From Patiria miniata (Eukaryota; Echinodermata; Asteroidea; Valvatida; Asterinidae), in the NCBI RefSeq assembly GCF_015706575.1, contig NW_024037068.1:186001-250000 (forward strand): a stretch of DNA of 64,000 nucleotides, written 5' to 3'. The position numbers were made by a program, and so were the translations under genes. A model generated the notes under the pieces. The model saw nothing but the letters and a program-made list of their open reading frames with translations, was not told where the DNA came from and did not search any database. Numbering within the stretch: position 1 is the stretch's first letter; each line of letters starts with the position of its first letter. Shown piece after piece: positions 59,501-64,000 of this stretch.

Positions 59501-60014
59501 TCACATGATGTTCACATGATGTCCACATGTCGTTCACATGATGTTCACATGATGTGTACATGCCATTCACACAATGTCGATATGCCATTCACATGATGTC
59601 CACATGCCATCCACATGATGTCCACATGCCATTCACGTGTGCTGTCCACATGCCATTCACGCGATGTTCACATGATGTCCACATGCCATTCACATGATGT
59701 CCACATGATCTTCGGGAGATGTTCACCTGATACTCACACATACATCTAATGTATTTGGTGTTCACATGCTCTCCACATGTTGTGTCAGTGCCGTCCATCG
59801 GCGGCACTGGCACATGTTCATGTGAAGATCACATGATGCTTACATTTTCATCACATGTTGTGCAGGTACCGGTACATGTTAACATTGTTTCATTACCCAA
59901 CACGTATATAATGTACTGCTAGTGATACCATTTGCTAAAATTTGTTTCTAATTTTGTATAACTATTTTTCAGTATACTCTCGCAATGAGCCGCGACCATC
60001 AACGGCGTAACTAG
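23382..60014 (+). CDS. TTYH: Tweety family membrane protein, 14 coding exons, 552 residues
   Basis: Joined exons (23382-23528, 24838-25019, 29892-30003, 30775-31016, 34358-34453, 45720-45792, 46561-46636, 47712-47764, 48847-48939, 49486-49625, 50396-50497, 54650-54835, 59206-59320, 59973-60014) give 1659 nt, 552 codons plus TAG, with no frame break. Tweety proteins are dimeric plasma-membrane proteins proposed as calcium- or volume-regulated anion channels; published structures left a channel role disputed. Seen here: five hydrophobic segments (about 52-73, 100-118, 229-251, 261-284, 405-434), sequons at N120, N138, N176 and N200, cysteines at 290, 318, 384 and 401, and DCTSSGLHKDYVTSLYAVC matching the conserved family segment. 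The proline-rich tail ends with PPSY (537-540), a WW-domain motif type known to recruit NEDD4-type ligases in vertebrate TTYH2 and TTYH3. Which paralogue it corresponds to cannot be said. Confidence 0.93.
23529..24837 (+). other. Intron 1
   Basis: This is 1309 bases, AT-rich, with no repeat copy recognised. A GGGCGGGGCC GC box at about 23783-23792, amid otherwise AT-rich sequence, could belong to an alternative promoter, but nothing else supports that. Confidence 0.8.
24838..25019 (+). CDS. TTYH: Tweety exon 2 (residues 50-110), TM1 and start of TM2
   Basis: The acceptor is tttgcag and the donor gtgagt, ending in phase 2. TM1 is the stretch from IFWAAIPVLW to VLVIYG, followed by a CQCCKNKKRR basic and cysteine-rich cytosolic loop typical of Tweety proteins. 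TM2 begins at CLKCGVIFMVLLC. Confidence 0.93.
25020..29891 (+). other. Intron 2
   Basis: This is 4872 bases. It contains the TIR element at 26309-26584, an (AAT)5 run near 26160, a cluster of TTTTCCATTAC motifs at 25755-25830, repeated CGGGTACCC-type strings at 27530-27910, and several ACATGTACATGT palindromes (26618, 28445, 28845, 29270, 29555). Open frames here show no family resemblance. Confidence 0.8.
26309..26584. mobile_element. 276-bp MITE with ACAGGGTGGAT ends
   Basis: The left end ACAGGGTGGATAGAAAAGA matches the reverse complement of the right end ACAGGGTGGATTAAAAAAA, and both are followed by GAAACC(A/G)AGATAT. The inverted repeat is about 35 bp. CAGGGTG termini beside TA are usual for mariner-like non-autonomous elements; that class is inference. 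It is related at its ends to the element at 49827-50281. Confidence 0.8.
29892..30003 (+). CDS. TTYH: Tweety exon 3 (residues 110-147), end of TM2 and loop 1
   Basis: The acceptor is ctttcag and the donor gtatac, phase 0. It encodes AFVGAGLYANETTATGV, the TM2 exit followed by the GxYxNxET-type motif of the family. Sequons NET (N120) and NST (N138) place this loop outside the cell. Confidence 0.93.
30004..30774 (+). other. Intron 3
   Basis: This is 771 bases. A stretch of ACTCGAGTC/GACTCG-type motifs lies at 30208-30305. The polypyrimidine tract at 30752-30766 precedes the acceptor. No other element is recognised. Confidence 0.75.
30775..31016 (+). CDS. TTYH: Tweety exon 4 (residues 148-227), extracellular helical loop
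   Basis: The acceptor is gacag after a T tract and the donor gtgaga, phase 2. It encodes a polar, helix-favouring 80-residue segment with sequons NAS (N176) and NVS (N200). It is the longest exon and visibly GC-richer than the surrounding intron. Confidence 0.92.
31162..31506 (+). mobile_element. Inverted-repeat element, CCGCTCCGTGC family, copy 1
   Basis: It shares ATTAGACCTATCCGCTCCGT, then GTGTCCCCC and CCTCTTTTGG(T)CGCGCACGGAG, with 48477-48748 in the same orientation. The right end read in reverse gives GAGCTCCGTGCGCG, echoing the left end. The pair is diverged and differs in internal length. Confidence 0.7.
32337..32770 (+). mobile_element. CCCTAACCC element, copy 1, with 43-bp tandem units
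   Basis: It begins CCCTAACCCCCTAGGCCC and ends GGTGGGTTAGGG. Inside are about four copies of a 43-bp unit (ATGTGCTTCAATCACCATTC plus ATCCTCAATCCTCCAAAATC) and two copies of GTCAGACAGTCCTGCCTC-like sequence. A second copy lies in opposite orientation at 52225-52621. Open frames in it are not genes. Confidence 0.85.
34358..34453 (+). CDS. TTYH: Tweety exon 5 (residues 228-259), TM3
   Basis: The acceptor is atttag and the donor gtaaca, phase 2. TM3 is WLGLIGVFCFELVICLVVLC and is followed by TQSRC, matching the RxSRC-like short cytosolic turn between TM3 and TM4 in the family. A TCACAAGTC minisatellite begins only about 25 bases past the donor. Confidence 0.93.
34478..34925. repeat. Minisatellite, TCACAAGTCA core
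   Basis: About 450 bases of irregular 10-bp units reading TCACAAGTCA with variants TCACAAGCCA, TCACAGGTCG, ATCACAAGTCA and AGGCACAAGTC. It starts about 25 bases after the exon 5 donor. The core is the reverse complement of the unit at 39085-39331. Confidence 0.95.
39085..39331. repeat. Minisatellite, 12-bp ACTTGTGACTGG unit
   Basis: About 20 copies of a 12-bp unit with variants ACTTGCGACTGG and ACTTATGACTAA. Since 12 is a multiple of three it leaves an open frame of repeated TGLV residues, which is an artefact. Its core is in the opposite orientation to the array at 34478. Confidence 0.95.
39818..40075. mobile_element. 258-bp MITE with GGGTCC(A/T)AATT ends, copy 1
   Basis: The left end GGGTCCAATTCCATTTCTCT matches the reverse complement of the right end GGGTCCTAATTTCATGGCTC; both run on into GCTTACC/GCTAACC. 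Internal sequence repeats TTAGCAGAACAT-like motifs. A related element is at 60390-60614. Confidence 0.8.
41899..41971. repeat. Short inverted repeat CCCTGTGGAGACAT
   Basis: CCCTGTGGAGACAT near 41899 and its reverse complement ATGTCTCCACAGGG near 41957 flank about 45 bases; CGTCTCCACAAGG follows near 41990. A nearby pair of GTCCACAC/GTGTGGAC strings lies at 41648-41722. This may be a small foldback remnant. Confidence 0.6.
42646..43190 (+). mobile_element. TTAAAGG(T/C)AG element, copy 1
   Basis: It aligns along its length, in the same orientation, with 55946-56460: shared CATTTGCAGCTAT, TAAACTCCCTGT, AATGGGTGCGCGCAAGC, GCGTAGCTGCAATCGGCTGA, AACATGACTCG, GAATATACAGCATTCAC and TTTTGAGCACTTTTGTTGCT. 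The ends here are more decayed than in copy 2. Confidence 0.85.
44948..45132 (-). mobile_element. GTGAGGCATTCTGGCAAAA element, truncated copy
   Basis: The sequence GTGAGGCATTCTGGCAAAAC and on through AATACAATTCTCCTTACA and TTCCATTGACAA matches the reverse complement of the right part of the element at 58573-59017. Only about 185 bases are present, so this copy is one-ended. Confidence 0.8.
45720..45792 (+). CDS. TTYH: Tweety exon 6 (residues 260-284), TM4
   Basis: The acceptor is ttccacag and the donor gtaagt. Splicing makes AG|C serine, then SAILCLTGMVIVWCMAGADM as TM4. It lies beyond an 11.3-kb intron, the longest in the gene. Confidence 0.92.
45793..46560 (+). other. Intron 6
   Basis: This is 768 bases. 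It contains the 83-bp hairpin element at 46004-46086. A patch at about 46290-46475 is GC-richer with two TGACGTCA-like strings (GACGTCACGTCA at about 46331, CTGACGTCAT at about 46414) and may be part of another repeat. Confidence 0.75.
46004..46086. mobile_element. 83-bp hairpin element, TAGTCTGGTTCCC ends
   Basis: TAGTCTGGTTCCCCGACCTG on the left mirrors GGGTCAGGGAACCAGACTA on the right (arms about 18 bp). The small spacer repeats TTCCCCGACAT. It is too short to code and is best read as a minimal foldback element. Confidence 0.75.
46561..46636 (+). CDS. TTYH: Tweety exon 7 (residues 285-309), start of loop 2
   Basis: The acceptor is cttcacag and the donor gtatgt, phase 1. It encodes GISDFCADPDVYIKREAKMK, matching the conserved GLSDFCxxPDxY motif after TM4. 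C290 is the first of four loop-2 cysteines. Confidence 0.94.
46637..47711 (+). other. Intron 7
   Basis: This is 1075 bases, AT-rich, with a short (GT)n run near 47555-47569. No repeat copy is recognised. Confidence 0.75.
47712..47764 (+). CDS. TTYH: Tweety exon 8 (residues 310-327)
   Basis: The acceptor is ttcttcag and the donor gtaggt. It is a 53-base exon encoding AFLDYYMTCGQTLSPFSK, equivalent to the family YYxxC...NPF segment. C318 is the second loop-2 cysteine, 28 residues after C290. Confidence 0.93.
47765..48846 (+). other. Intron 8
   Basis: This is 1082 bases. Its last part carries the second CCGCTCCGTGC element (48477-48748). The rest shows nothing recognised. Confidence 0.75.
48477..48748 (+). 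mobile_element. Inverted-repeat element, CCGCTCCGTGC family, copy 2
   Basis: It opens ATTAGGTCTATCCGCTCCGT and closes GGCGCACGGAGCCCATAAT, matching copy 1 at 31162-31506 in the same orientation. The right end reversed reads GGGCTCCGTGCGCC, so the termini are inverted. It ends about 100 bases before exon 9. Confidence 0.7.
48847..48939 (+). CDS. TTYH: Tweety exon 9 (residues 328-358)
   Basis: The acceptor is cttccag and the donor gtaaga, phase 0 on both sides. It encodes a 31-residue, leucine- and alanine-rich helix in extracellular loop 2. Little primary sequence is conserved here, so the assignment rests on frame and splice continuity. Because both ends are phase 0, skipping it would keep the frame. 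Confidence 0.87.
48940..49485 (+). other. Intron 9
   Basis: This is 546 bases. Repeated AAAGTCATG(G)A(A)AA motifs occur at both ends (about 49010-49060 and 49353-49390), suggesting that much of the intron is a decayed repeat. No clear termini were found. Confidence 0.65.
49486..49625 (+). CDS. TTYH: Tweety exon 10 (residues 359-404)
   Basis: The acceptor is ttttcag and the donor gtaagt, phase 2. It encodes DCTSSGLHKDYVTSLYAVC near its end, matching the family CxxLHxDYxxAxxGxC pattern. C384 and C401 are the third and fourth loop-2 cysteines. A 455-bp palindromic element fills most of the next intron. Confidence 0.95.
49626..50395 (+). other. Intron 10
   Basis: This is 770 bases. 455 of them are the near-palindromic element at 49827-50281, which stops about 115 bases short of the exon 11 acceptor. 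Confidence 0.85.
49827..50281. mobile_element. 455-bp near-palindromic foldback MITE with perfect 33-bp hairpin core
   Basis: The two halves are reverse complements: the left CAGGGTGAATAAAAAAAATG, CCAAATGGCAGGACCAATTT, TGAATGAAGTTTTGCCTGTA and ACAAGAATCATTCAAATCA are mirrored on the right. At the centre, 50039-50071 and 50080-50112 are perfect 33-base complements around an 8-base loop (GCATCCCT). The arms are less exact outside the core. The ends resemble mariner-type CAGGGTG termini and those at 26309-26584. Confidence 0.92.
50396..50497 (+). CDS. TTYH: Tweety exon 11 (residues 405-438), TM5
   Basis: The acceptor is ttccag and the donor gttggt, a weak site, phase 2. It encodes VGLTVMLLSFVLTGLLYTFT and on to GAIKLIG, the last membrane segment, then basic RLPKR where the chain enters the cytosol. 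Confidence 0.93.
51125..52088. mobile_element. Foldback element with arms of 16-bp tandem repeats
   Basis: The left arm (51125 to about 51295) starts CAGGTCAACTCGCCCCCTGG and has about 7 units of ACTCGCCCCCTG(G/A)CCG, then ATGCACCGTACGGGGACAT and AATAAAGACAGTGGAG. The right arm (about 51843-52088) is its reverse complement but has about 12 units. The middle (about 550 bp) has no recognisable transposase. Tandem units inside long inverted arms are the hallmark of foldback (FB/TU-type) elements. No clear target-site duplication is seen. The 145-residue open frame at 51573-52010 lies across it and is not a gene. Confidence 0.9.
52225..52621 (-). mobile_element. CCCTAACCC element, copy 2
   Basis: It runs TTAACCCTAACCCACC to GGGGGTTAGGGTTAA, with TTAA at both ends and inverted CCCTAACCC termini, as in piggyBac-type elements (inference). 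It is the reverse complement of 32337-32770, with fewer 43-bp units inside and otherwise high similarity. Confidence 0.87.
53743..54111. mobile_element. About 370-bp TIR element, (T)AGGCC...GGTCTCTGGTCAG ends
   Basis: The left TAGGCCAAAAAAATAAGTC followed by GGTCTCTGGTCAG is mirrored by CTGACCAGAGACC and a T run with GGCCTTA at the right. Both flanks just inside are rich in GCGC and CGCGTC(A)AT. No coding capacity is seen; repeated GCACCAAGG motifs occur in the middle. Confidence 0.8.
54650..54835 (+). CDS. TTYH: Tweety exon 12 (residues 439-500), cytosolic tail
   Basis: The acceptor is ttttgcag and the donor gtactg, a weak site, phase 2. The segment is hydrophilic and proline-rich; DQEDPFLPP resembles the acidic DDPF motif that follows TM5 in Tweety proteins. 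Two rather weak donors in a row (exons 11 and 12) could allow alternative tails. Confidence 0.9.
54980..55012. repeat. TCACAAGTC mini-array, short
   Basis: Three units of (G/A)TCACAAGT are followed by CAACAGCGGATG. The reverse complement of 39070-39090 reads CAAGTAACAGTGGATGATC, so both core and adjoining sequence are shared with the array at 39085. Confidence 0.8.
55752..55838. repeat. Minisatellite, 11-bp GACTTGTGATG unit
   Basis: Eight units of GACTTGTGATG with variants GATAG and GAACTTGTG. It is in the opposite orientation to 54980-55012, about 740 bases away. Confidence 0.93.
55946..56460 (+). mobile_element. 515-bp TIR element, TTAAAGGTAGAGTAGATCAT, copy 2
   Basis: The left end TTAAAGGTAGAGTAGATCAT and the reverse complement of the right end, TTAAAGGTAGGGTAGATCAT, differ at one base; the match runs to about 23 bp. 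Internal sequence aligns with 42646-43190. TTAA at both ends could be a target site. The open frames inside do not resemble a transposase. Confidence 0.9.
57281..57777. mobile_element. 497-bp TIR element, GGTGCGTTCGATTAGCTCA
   Basis: GGTGCGTTCGATTAGCTCAC at the left and its reverse complement TGAGCTAATCGAACGCACC at the right form an almost perfect 20-bp inverted repeat. Internal CTCACACGGGTGAGCC and GATTAGCACGGCT repeat the terminal theme. Flanking eight bases do not match, so the class (hAT-like?) is open. A GTGCGTTCGATCAGAG/TGATCGAAC fragment near 62570-62632 may be related. Confidence 0.87.
58573..59017 (+). mobile_element. 445-bp TIR element, TGAGACATTCTGGCAAAATG
   Basis: The left TGAGACATTCTGGCAAAATG with AGATTGAACTGGGCAAAGG mirrors the right end, whose reverse complement is GTGAGGCGTTCTGGCAAAAT with GAGACAGAACTGGGCAGAGG. 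The arms are about 40 bp. It ends 189 bases before exon 13. A one-ended copy lies inverted at 44948-45132. Confidence 0.85.
59206..59320 (+). CDS. TTYH: Tweety exon 13 (residues 501-539), proline- and serine-rich tail
   Basis: The acceptor is gtggttag and the donor gtaagt, phase 0. It encodes YEPGPSGWGAPTAAGAAHSS and a low-complexity tail ending DSPPPS. An inverted-repeat element ends 189 bases upstream of its acceptor. Confidence 0.85.
59321..59972 (+). other. Intron 13
   Basis: This is 652 bases, most of it the CATG-rich 12-bp minisatellite. An interruption at about 59788-59812 holds a small hairpin, CAGTGCCG/CGGCACTG. Confidence 0.85.
59352..59865. repeat. CATG-rich minisatellite, about 12-bp unit
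   Basis: Units such as TTCACATGATG, TCCACATGCTG and ATTCACATG repeat at a step of about 12 bases, regular to 59725 and degenerate after. Each unit carries the palindrome CATG, and unit types alternate (ATGATGTTCAC, ATGCTGTCCAC, ATGTCATTCAC), giving a second-order pattern. Confidence 0.93.
59973..60014 (+). CDS. TTYH: Tweety exon 14 (residues 540-552 and stop)
   Basis: The acceptor is tttttcag. It encodes YTLAMSRDHQRRN and TAG at 60012-60014. The first codon supplies the tyrosine of PPSY, so the PY motif exists only when exon 13 is joined to this exon. If exon 13 were read through instead, the tail would end after VSTCTRICPVDDVHMY. Confidence 0.82.
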   Translation, partial: YTLAMSRDHQRRN

Positions 60015-60389
60015 GACAACCCTCAACATCGGCAACAGGCTCGACTGAGCTTGGGCGATCTTGTTGGAAATGCACTCAACATTGTACGCCAAGAGACTTT
60101 TGCACTCCCAAAGTCAACAATTTTTTCCCTGTAAAGACAAGAAACTTTACTTGGACTCCTTGTTATCCACCAGGCATCAGTGCTTCTCACACCGAAACAG
60201 CCCCGTAGCAGTGAGTTTTGTCTTGCCTAAATGTCGCAGTACACAATATGTACCGAGGTAGAGCATGTATAAAGCCTCAATCAATACACTATAGTGGAAT
60301 GCTGTTTCCTGATAACGAAAAACTACCATCACTGGATTCCTTAAAATAAGAAAAAATGGGAACTCCTATCCCCCTACCCCTGAAAACCT

Positions 60390-60614
60390 GGGCCCAATTC
60401 TTGGCGCAGCTTAACACTTAGCAGAAAAGTAGTGCTTACTTTAGCAAAAAATTGTGCTAACACCAAGCACTATTTCACGGCGTGGATGTGGTAACAGTTG
60501 CTCACGCATGGAGATGTCTATTGTTACGTAACTGATTTACATCTAAGCAACTTTTCTGAAATAGACGGAGGCTCTGTTAGCAGAAAATCTGAGCAACGCC
60601 ATGAAACTGGGTCC
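60390..60614. mobile_element. 225-bp MITE with GGGCCCAATT ends, copy 2
   Basis: The left GGGCCCAATTCTTGGCGCAG is related to the reverse complement of the right, GGACCCAGTTTCATGGCGTT, and to the ends of 39818-40075. TTAGCAGAAAA motifs occur near both ends. It lies in the probable 3' UTR. Confidence 0.7.
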
Positions 60615-61213
60615 TGTTGATTTTCCTCATTTTTTGATCCTCTTCGGTCAAAAGTGCATGATTCTTGCCTTGCATCAGAAAGTGAATGATTGTAAAGTGA
60701 ATTCAGATTTTGAGATACTTTTTTGTATAACATCACTTTTTAAAAACTGACCTTAAAACATGGCTGTAAAAAGTCCTTACTTTGTCTGTGACACGTTTTA
60801 AAGTCATTTTATTGTATCTTGAAAACAGTTTTATCCATTTTATATAAAATTCACGGTGAACAAGTTCGTCACTTGAATAGAGTAGGAATTTTCAAGGAAA
60901 GAATTCTACTTTTTTACACCTGGCTGTAAATGTCTTTTAAAAACACGAATCTGGAAAAATATTTTTCTGATGTAATTATCCAACTATTTTCCAATCTGCT
61001 AAGTTTTTTTGTATGTTGCTCTGTGTATTTAACAGATACACAAGTGCCTGTGCATTGCAAGGAGTTTATGATAAAAAAAGGCGAAATGAATTGCCACTTT
61101 CAACAATTTTGCTAGTTAGGAGCAAAATGAATTAAACTATTTCTGTATTTTCCCATTTTGTTTTTCTTGGCAGTGTTTGAATGTTCAATCGGCTAAGTCC
61201 CAATGAATAGTAC

Positions 61214-61377
61214 ACAAATAATGAATGTTTAGGAGTGCAATGGTAAGAATAATTTCATGAGGCGACAGATGGAATGTTCCATTCCACTTGGCTTCGACTC
61301 GTGGAATGGAACATGCCATCTGTCACCGAATGAAATTATTCTTTCCGTTGCACGAATGGGAAACATTCATTATTTGT
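61214..61377. mobile_element. 164-bp hairpin element
   Basis: Arms of about 75 bases pair: ACAAATAATGAATGTTT, AGAATAATTTCAT, GACAGATGG and TGTTCCATTCCA on the left are mirrored on the right, around the loop CTTGGCTTCGACTCG. A few mismatches and small gaps exist. It could fold into a long stem if transcribed. Confidence 0.88.
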
Positions 61378-61537
61378 TTTATACAACACCTGAATAAATC
61401 CTCGTCATCAGATTGTGGAATAGAACTTCTATTTTTGCGGTGTCGCCGGGCAGTGGGTTGGGACGAATAATTCAATGACATGTGATCAATGACCCGCCAA
61501 TCAGATGACTGGGATTTATTCAGGCGTTGTATTAAAA
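61377..61537. mobile_element. 161-bp inverted-repeat element abutting the previous hairpin
   Basis: ATACAACACCTGAATAAATC followed by CTCGTCATCAGATTG on the left is mirrored by CAATCAGATGACTGGGATTT and ATTCAGGCGTTGTAT on the right. The arms are about 38 bp. It directly adjoins the hairpin at 61214-61377, so the two may be parts of one composite insertion. Confidence 0.8.
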
Positions 61538-62862
61538 GAGTTAGCTTCAAATATATATGTCAGTTCTTGTCACCCTGCCCACAATCCTATGCATTTGGTC
61601 TTTGTTTAGGATGGCAGGTGCGAGCAAATTCACCAACATACTCTTATAGCCCCTGTCCAAACTGTTTCTAATATAACAGTTAAATTCCAACTGTCTTTGT
61701 AACGAGTGCCTTGATAAGCAAAGGCGCACAGTAATCTATTTCGTATTTGCATAAATTAACTGAAATTTGTTTAGTTTTTATTTTAATTTGTAAAATCAGC
61801 ACTAGTTTACATATTGTTAAGTAAAAAAATATTACAATTTACTGACACAAGTTTAACATGTTTTAACACGCTCTGCATATTTAGAACACAATTTGTTAAT
61901 GACGCTTCCACTTAGTGCACCGTAACATAATAAGTTGGTATTTATAACCAAAAAAATGCTTAACTCTGTATTTTAAGAAAAACCCACAATACGTTTCACT
62001 TGTAGCTGATGGGACGTAGGTTTTATCATATCAAAAATATGGTATTGTAAATAATGTATGTAATTGTTATATAGTATTGGATATACCACACGTAAATGCA
62101 ATGAAAAAAAACAAAGCGACAAAAAAATCAAGTGCAACAGTTGCTGAAATTATTAGTACAATAGTTAATTGTTCCACGGAGGTAGTAAGGGTAATATTAA
62201 TAGCAATTGAATAATTGTCTTTTATTTCATAGATCATGGTGTAATATTTGCCATTGCTCCTTCCCTTTTTGGGTAGTGTTTGATATTCGTTATTAAACTA
62301 GGAGCTTGTGTTAGTTCTTTTTTTTTTAATTTTTGTACAATGGTGACAAAAGTGACGGAATCATAAATTAACATACATGTACACAAAAAAATGCAATGAA
62401 AATGAAATTTAGCACTCACAGTTTTCGTTTTTCTGCCTTTTTTGTGGATGGTTGGTCCCCTCTGCCATGATGAATGGCTATTGATAACCAGGTATAAATC
62501 ATGGCGCAAACCAGCCACGGTAGGCTGGTCCCGAGTCGTCGACAAGACTAGTCAAACCATCGTCGTCCAGCGTGCGTTCGATCAGAGTTGGTCGAACTAT
62601 GGTTAACTATGGTCCTTGATCGAACTTGCCCCATATTTGCCCCAAAAAAGAACCACCATTTGTGATTTTTCTTTTTTTGTTGAGAAATTGGGTCACATCA
62701 GTTGTAGTGCAAAGTTAATTTATTCTGTAGTGCTCTATTGCTAATTAAAACAAGTTTTACTAGCATGATTCTGGTTCAAAGTTAACACTTGTTGCCATGT
62801 GCAGGTTGTTTGTTGTGCTTCGGTTCCTCCAGAGATTTTGCCAATGTGTGTGTGATATGGTA

Positions 62863-62878
62863 CTATATATATATATAT
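62863..62878. repeat. (AT)n microsatellite
   Basis: Eight AT repeats bounded by CT and AG; a trivial simple repeat. Confidence 0.8.
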
Positions 62879-64000
62879 AGACAAAATGCATTTATTTTTT
62901 GTTCACAAGCGTCACAGTAGACAATAATGCTTCCACTGTTTTGTTTTGTGTTAATTACACACAGATGATTACAAGATGAAGGTTTTAAGTTAAAATGGTA
63001 GCAAATTTGTTCCTTTTACGTGACCAGTTCAAAGGTTAAAAAACCTGCACTGCTGCTGGTACATTTCTTAAACATTTGATGAATTTAAACTGTTACATGT
63101 ACATAGAAGCTGCGCTGCAGGGAAGCTTTGGTTTAAAACAAAATGTCTGTGTTGCAAATGAAATTTCTCGGAAGGGGTAGAGAAAGTATTTCTGTTTAAA
63201 GCTTAAAATATAACAAAAGGTGTATATAATTTAAGTTTAAAACAACATGTTTATTATTAACTTTTTTCCATTAGTTACTACATCTGTGACTTCTTCTGCA
63301 ATCGTTACACATAGCGACGATTCAAATTTGTTGAAATTTTGACAATTCCTTTAACAAATTTCAAGGAGATTTTCATTTGGCCTTGAAATGATATTGGGAA
63401 TTTGAGTTCCTGTTTGACTACTTAGTCAAACTAATTGGAAACAGAATTTTCATTGGTGCACCAAGAGAAACCTTTTACATCTTGTTTTTGCTCAGTTTCA
63501 CAATTTTCAAAACTTTTGAATAACATTTTATGATGAATTATGTACAGATAGCGAATTCAAAGCTTTGTTTTTGTACATTTAAGAGTAAAAATGTTTAACT
63601 CGTTATTAAAACATCCAAGTCTGTAATTTTAGCATTGTTCATCTCACACATTACATTTTTATTTATTAAGTGTATTTTAATAACGTAATTTGCACATTCC
63701 GATGTCAAATACTAATAGAGTTTAAGGGCTATCCAAAAACTTATCATTTTGAAGGTACATTGATAAAATATATTATGACCGCCATCCTAACATACCTACT
63801 GTCTTTACAACTTTGAAATTTCCACACAAAAAAATTGTTGAACTTTTGAAGTTCTCTGTGACTTCCCTGCCTCATGTACCTAAAAACGTTGATAATTTTT
63901 GAAGGCCCTATAATCCATTGTCTTTCATTTGATCATAGTTTTTTTTGGTTGCTTATAACATTTTGTTGAATCCTTTTTACTGTTTGACAAATACGCAGCA

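Larger units (their letters stand above)
60015..64000 (+). other. 3' flank and probable 3' UTR of the Tweety gene
   Basis: AT-rich with no coding sequence recognised. The only clear AATAAA is at 61393-61398, but it sits in an inverted-repeat arm; ATTAAA variants occur at about 61131 and 62294. The transcript end is therefore unknown. It contains the element at 60390-60614, hairpins at 61214-61537 and a short (AT)n run at about 62863-62878. Confidence 0.6.

Noticed and set aside
61393..61398. AATAAA as the polyadenylation signal
   Set aside because: It lies within an inverted-repeat arm and no downstream GU-rich element or transcript evidence supports it.

Overview
The window is animal nuclear DNA. 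It holds a large satellite array (198-22456) and, directly beside it, one complete split gene on the + strand (coding span 23382-60014) for a Tweety-family membrane protein. All introns follow GT-AG. The gene flanks and introns are AT-rich and full of small inverted-repeat elements and palindromic ACATGTACATGT and ACCGGT strings. I infer a marine invertebrate, probably a deuterostome such as an echinoderm or relative; the species cannot be fixed from the sequence.

Layout. 1-197 is an assembly gap. 198-22456 is a head-to-tail array of about 102 copies of a 219-bp unit. It is nearly uniform in the middle, has frequent one-base deletions in the first 5.8 kb, multi-unit duplications near 17.7-21.9 kb, and a decaying right edge. 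22457-23381 is the short upstream region of the gene. 23382-60014 holds 14 coding exons that join without a frame break into 552 residues. 60015-64000 is the 3' flank, probably partly 3' UTR.

The gene. The product has five membrane segments, four N-glycosylation sequons in the first long loop, four cysteines in the second long loop with family-like spacing, and a proline-rich tail with a PPSY motif made across the last splice junction. This is the Tweety (TTYH) architecture. No other protein-coding gene could be supported; the remaining short reading frames fall in repeats or intron sequence.

The non-coding part. Introns 2, 4, 5, 6, 8, 10, 11 and 12 and the 3' flank carry at least ten families of non-autonomous inverted-repeat elements, several present twice. 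The most striking are a foldback element at 51125-52088 whose arms are built of 16-bp tandem units, a 455-bp near-palindrome at 49827-50281 with a perfect 33-bp central hairpin, and a set of minisatellites sharing the core GACTTGTGA that recur in both orientations. Because these lie in one transcription unit, inverted pairs could pair in the pre-mRNA.
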